Source of the DNA: Sphingomonas bacterium
Lineage (GTDB): Bacteria; Pseudomonadota; Alphaproteobacteria; Sphingomonadales; Sphingomonadaceae
Assembly: GCF_028293085.1 (NCBI RefSeq)
Contig: NZ_JAQGLC010000186.1
Location: forward strand, 1 to 64,000
DNA: 64,000 nucleotides
Reading direction: 5' to 3'
Every line of letters begins with the position of its first letter. The stretch's first letter is position 1. The translations under genes and the position numbers were made by a program. Below are positions 62,725 to 64,000 of this stretch, one piece after another. The notes beneath the pieces were generated by a model, which did no database searches, was not told where the DNA came from, and saw nothing but the letters and a program-made list of their open reading frames with translations.

Positions 62725-62762
62725 CTGTCGTCGCTTTTGCCTGACGACGGACCGGGCGAGCC

Positions 62763-63845
62763 TCAGGCGTCCTTCGGTGCGGCGTCCGATCGTGCGAAGA
62801 AGATCGTGACGCGGACCCCCGCGCCCGGCGCGGATTCGACTGCGACCTGCGCCTTGGCGTTCTGCCGCAGCGACTGGACGATCAGCGCGCCGAGCTTGCC
62901 GGCTTTGGGCCAGGTAACGCCCTCCGCCAGCCCGATCCCGTCATCCGCGACGACGACGCGGCATCCCGTCTCGTCGACGATGCTGTGCAGGCTGATCGTC
63001 CCGCCGTCGCGCCCGGCAAAGGCATGCTTCAGCGCGTTGGTCAGCAGCTCGTTGACGACCAGCCCCGTCGGCATCGCGACATTGACCGAGACCGGCCAGG
63101 TATCGACCTGAAGATCGAGATGGATCCCCTCCACCGCATGCGCGCGCATTACGGACGACGCGATCTCGCTCAGATAGATGCCGAGATCGATGCTCTCGCT
63201 CACCCCCTCCTCGGAAAGCGACCGGTAGAGCAGCGCCAGCGCATCGATCCGCCCGGCCAGCCGATCGAAGCGCTTGCCCGTCGCATCGTCGGGGATATTG
63301 CGCGCCTCGAGCCGGATCAGCGCCGTGATCATCTGCAGGTTGTTCTTCACCCGGTGCTGCAATTCGCGCAGCAGCGTATCGCTGTCCGTCCGCCGCTCCC
63401 GGTCGATGCCGTCGCCCGGCGTGCGCTGCCCGGCCTCGGCAAGCGCGACCAGCCGGAACAGAGGCGTCCCGTCTTCGTCCTGGATGACGTTCGACCAGGC
63501 ATCGACGGTCATCTCCGTCGCATCATGCGCGATCGTGAAGCTGCCGATATATTCATCGCCGCCGGTCACCGCCTCGCTCAGCGCGCGGCCGTCGGCGGAG
63601 GTCGCGGTACCGGGCAGCGCATCCCAGCGCTTGCCCGCGATCGACGCCGACGGCTGGGCGGTCAGCCGTTCGAATTCGATGTTGGCGTAGGTGATGCACT
63701 CGCTCGGCTGCAGCTCGGCGACGGCGATCGCCACCGGTACATGGTCGAGGAACTGCTTGAACAGGTCGCTCTCCAGCGAGATCGCGAGATCGGGCGCGTC
63801 GAGAATCTGCCCGATCTGCCGGGAGTTCTCACTGTCCTCGCTCAT
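62763..63845 (-). CDS. PAS domain histidine kinase of the HisKA_2 type
   Basis: Soluble kinase of 360 residues. A PAS domain at about residues 30-150 (VPVAIAVAELQPSECITYANIEFERLTAQP) precedes the H-box LLRELQHRVKNNLQMITALIRLEARN, the HisKA_2/HWE-like signature, and a HATPase_c domain (MPTGLVVNELLTNALKHAF and VVADDGIGLAEG). The PAS signal is unknown. The kinases of the alphaproteobacterial general stress response are often of this type, and an EcfG-like promoter lies before the adjacent receiver gene, so a link is reasonable but inferred. Confidence 0.9.
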   Translation of the reverse strand: MSEDSENSRQIGQILDAPDLAISLESDLFKQFLDHVPVAIAVAELQPSECITYANIEFERLTAQPSASIAGKRWDALPGTATSADGRALSEAVTGGDEYIGSFTIAHDATEMTVDAWSNVIQDEDGTPLFRLVALAEAGQRTPGDGIDRERRTDSDTLLRELQHRVKNNLQMITALIRLEARNIPDDATGKRFDRLAGRIDALALLYRSLSEEGVSESIDLGIYLSEIASSVMRAHAVEGIHLDLQVDTWPVSVNVAMPTGLVVNELLTNALKHAFAGRDGGTISLHSIVDETGCRVVVADDGIGLAEGVTWPKAGKLGALIVQSLRQNAKAQVAVESAPGAGVRVTIFFARSDAAPKDA

Positions 63846-63932
63846 GATACGCTCCGGCCCCGATCATCTGAGAGCGTGCGCTATCAGATAATCGGGCGTG
63901 GCGTCTAAAAGACTTCTCGGGCCAATCTGGTC

Positions 63933-64000
63933 CTAGACGGTCCGTCGGCCGGTGACGAAATGCAGGATGATCATCACCACTGCGATGACGAGCAGCACGT
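63933..64000 (-). CDS. Small membrane protein, C-terminal part (cut by window end)
   Basis: The minus strand reads VLLVIAVVMIILHFVTGRRTV followed by a stop at 63933-63935. It is a hydrophobic span and a basic tail, like the end of small lmo0937/DUF5670-type membrane proteins. The N-terminus lies outside the window, so the family is uncertain. Confidence 0.5.
   Translation of the reverse strand, partial: VLLVIAVVMIILHFVTGRRTV

Overview
The window is high-GC alphaproteobacterial chromosomal DNA. It is most likely from a Sphingomonas-like member of the Sphingomonadaceae. The reasons are four large TonB-dependent receptors (one with its own FecI/FecR pair), a DUF6894 protein, PAS/HisKA_2 kinases, SnoaL-like proteins, and long mirror ORFs opposite most genes caused by the GC bias. 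This is inference from gene content; no rRNA, tRNA, insertion sequence or CRISPR array was seen.

Layout. 0-5 kb: two TetR regulators, an epoxide-hydrolase-like alpha/beta hydrolase, two SnoaL/NTF2-fold proteins, an Rrf2 regulator and a quinone oxidoreductase, with paired palindromes that look like the TetR operators. 5.5-13.7 kb (minus strand): a secreted Met-zincin protease, an M20 amidohydrolase and a TonB-dependent receptor, preceded by an Lrp/AsnC regulator; this reads as a peptide or amide uptake and degradation locus. 14.2-19.7 kb: a family 2 glycosyltransferase and a ChbG/HpnK deacetylase, then an overlapping FecI-FecR-FecA type signalling operon. 19.8-23.2 kb: a tightly coupled four-gene operon of exported or membrane-anchored proteins that I cannot assign. 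23.2-29 kb: DUF899 protein, cupin, FG-GAP protein, and a sulfotransferase/small membrane protein/arylsulfotransferase group. 29-31 kb: a small Cys-pair protein, an SRAP (YedK/HMCES) protein and a small conserved protein. 31.3-35.1 kb: a CocE/NonD hydrolase broken by one in-frame amber codon, a pirin and a 3-hydroxyisobutyrate-dehydrogenase-like enzyme. 35.2-41.3 kb: a pectin locus (pectate lyase, GH28 polygalacturonase, TonB-dependent receptor) with two tandem palindromic operators. 41.5-42 kb: a scrambled crp/fnr pseudogene. 42-47.5 kb: LysR, a fourth TonB-dependent receptor with tandem terminators, and a galactose mutarotase. 47.6-53 kb: VOC protein, Tat-exported protein, WYL regulator, ActP/YjcH acetate transport, and a secreted metallo-beta-lactamase-fold enzyme. 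52.7-56 kb: GGDEF, PilZ and PAS histidine kinase signalling genes. 56.3-57.6 kb: small proteins. 58.2-62 kb: a three-gene operon of a ferritin-like (VioB/RebD type) protein with a Cys-rich C-terminus, a DUF692/MNIO enzyme and a DUF2063 partner. 62.2-64 kb: a FixJ-type receiver and a PAS-HisKA_2 kinase, then the end of a small membrane protein.

The most interesting system is the 58.2-62 kb operon. It has the enzyme/partner pair of the bufferin-type MNIO RiPP pathways but no small precursor. The Cys-rich tail of the 696-residue ferritin-like protein carries CxG-type motifs like those of MNIO substrates, so the ferritin-like protein itself may be the modified substrate. The unknown four-gene operon at 19.8-23.2 kb and the shuffled crp/fnr pseudogene at 41.5-42 kb are the next most unusual items.
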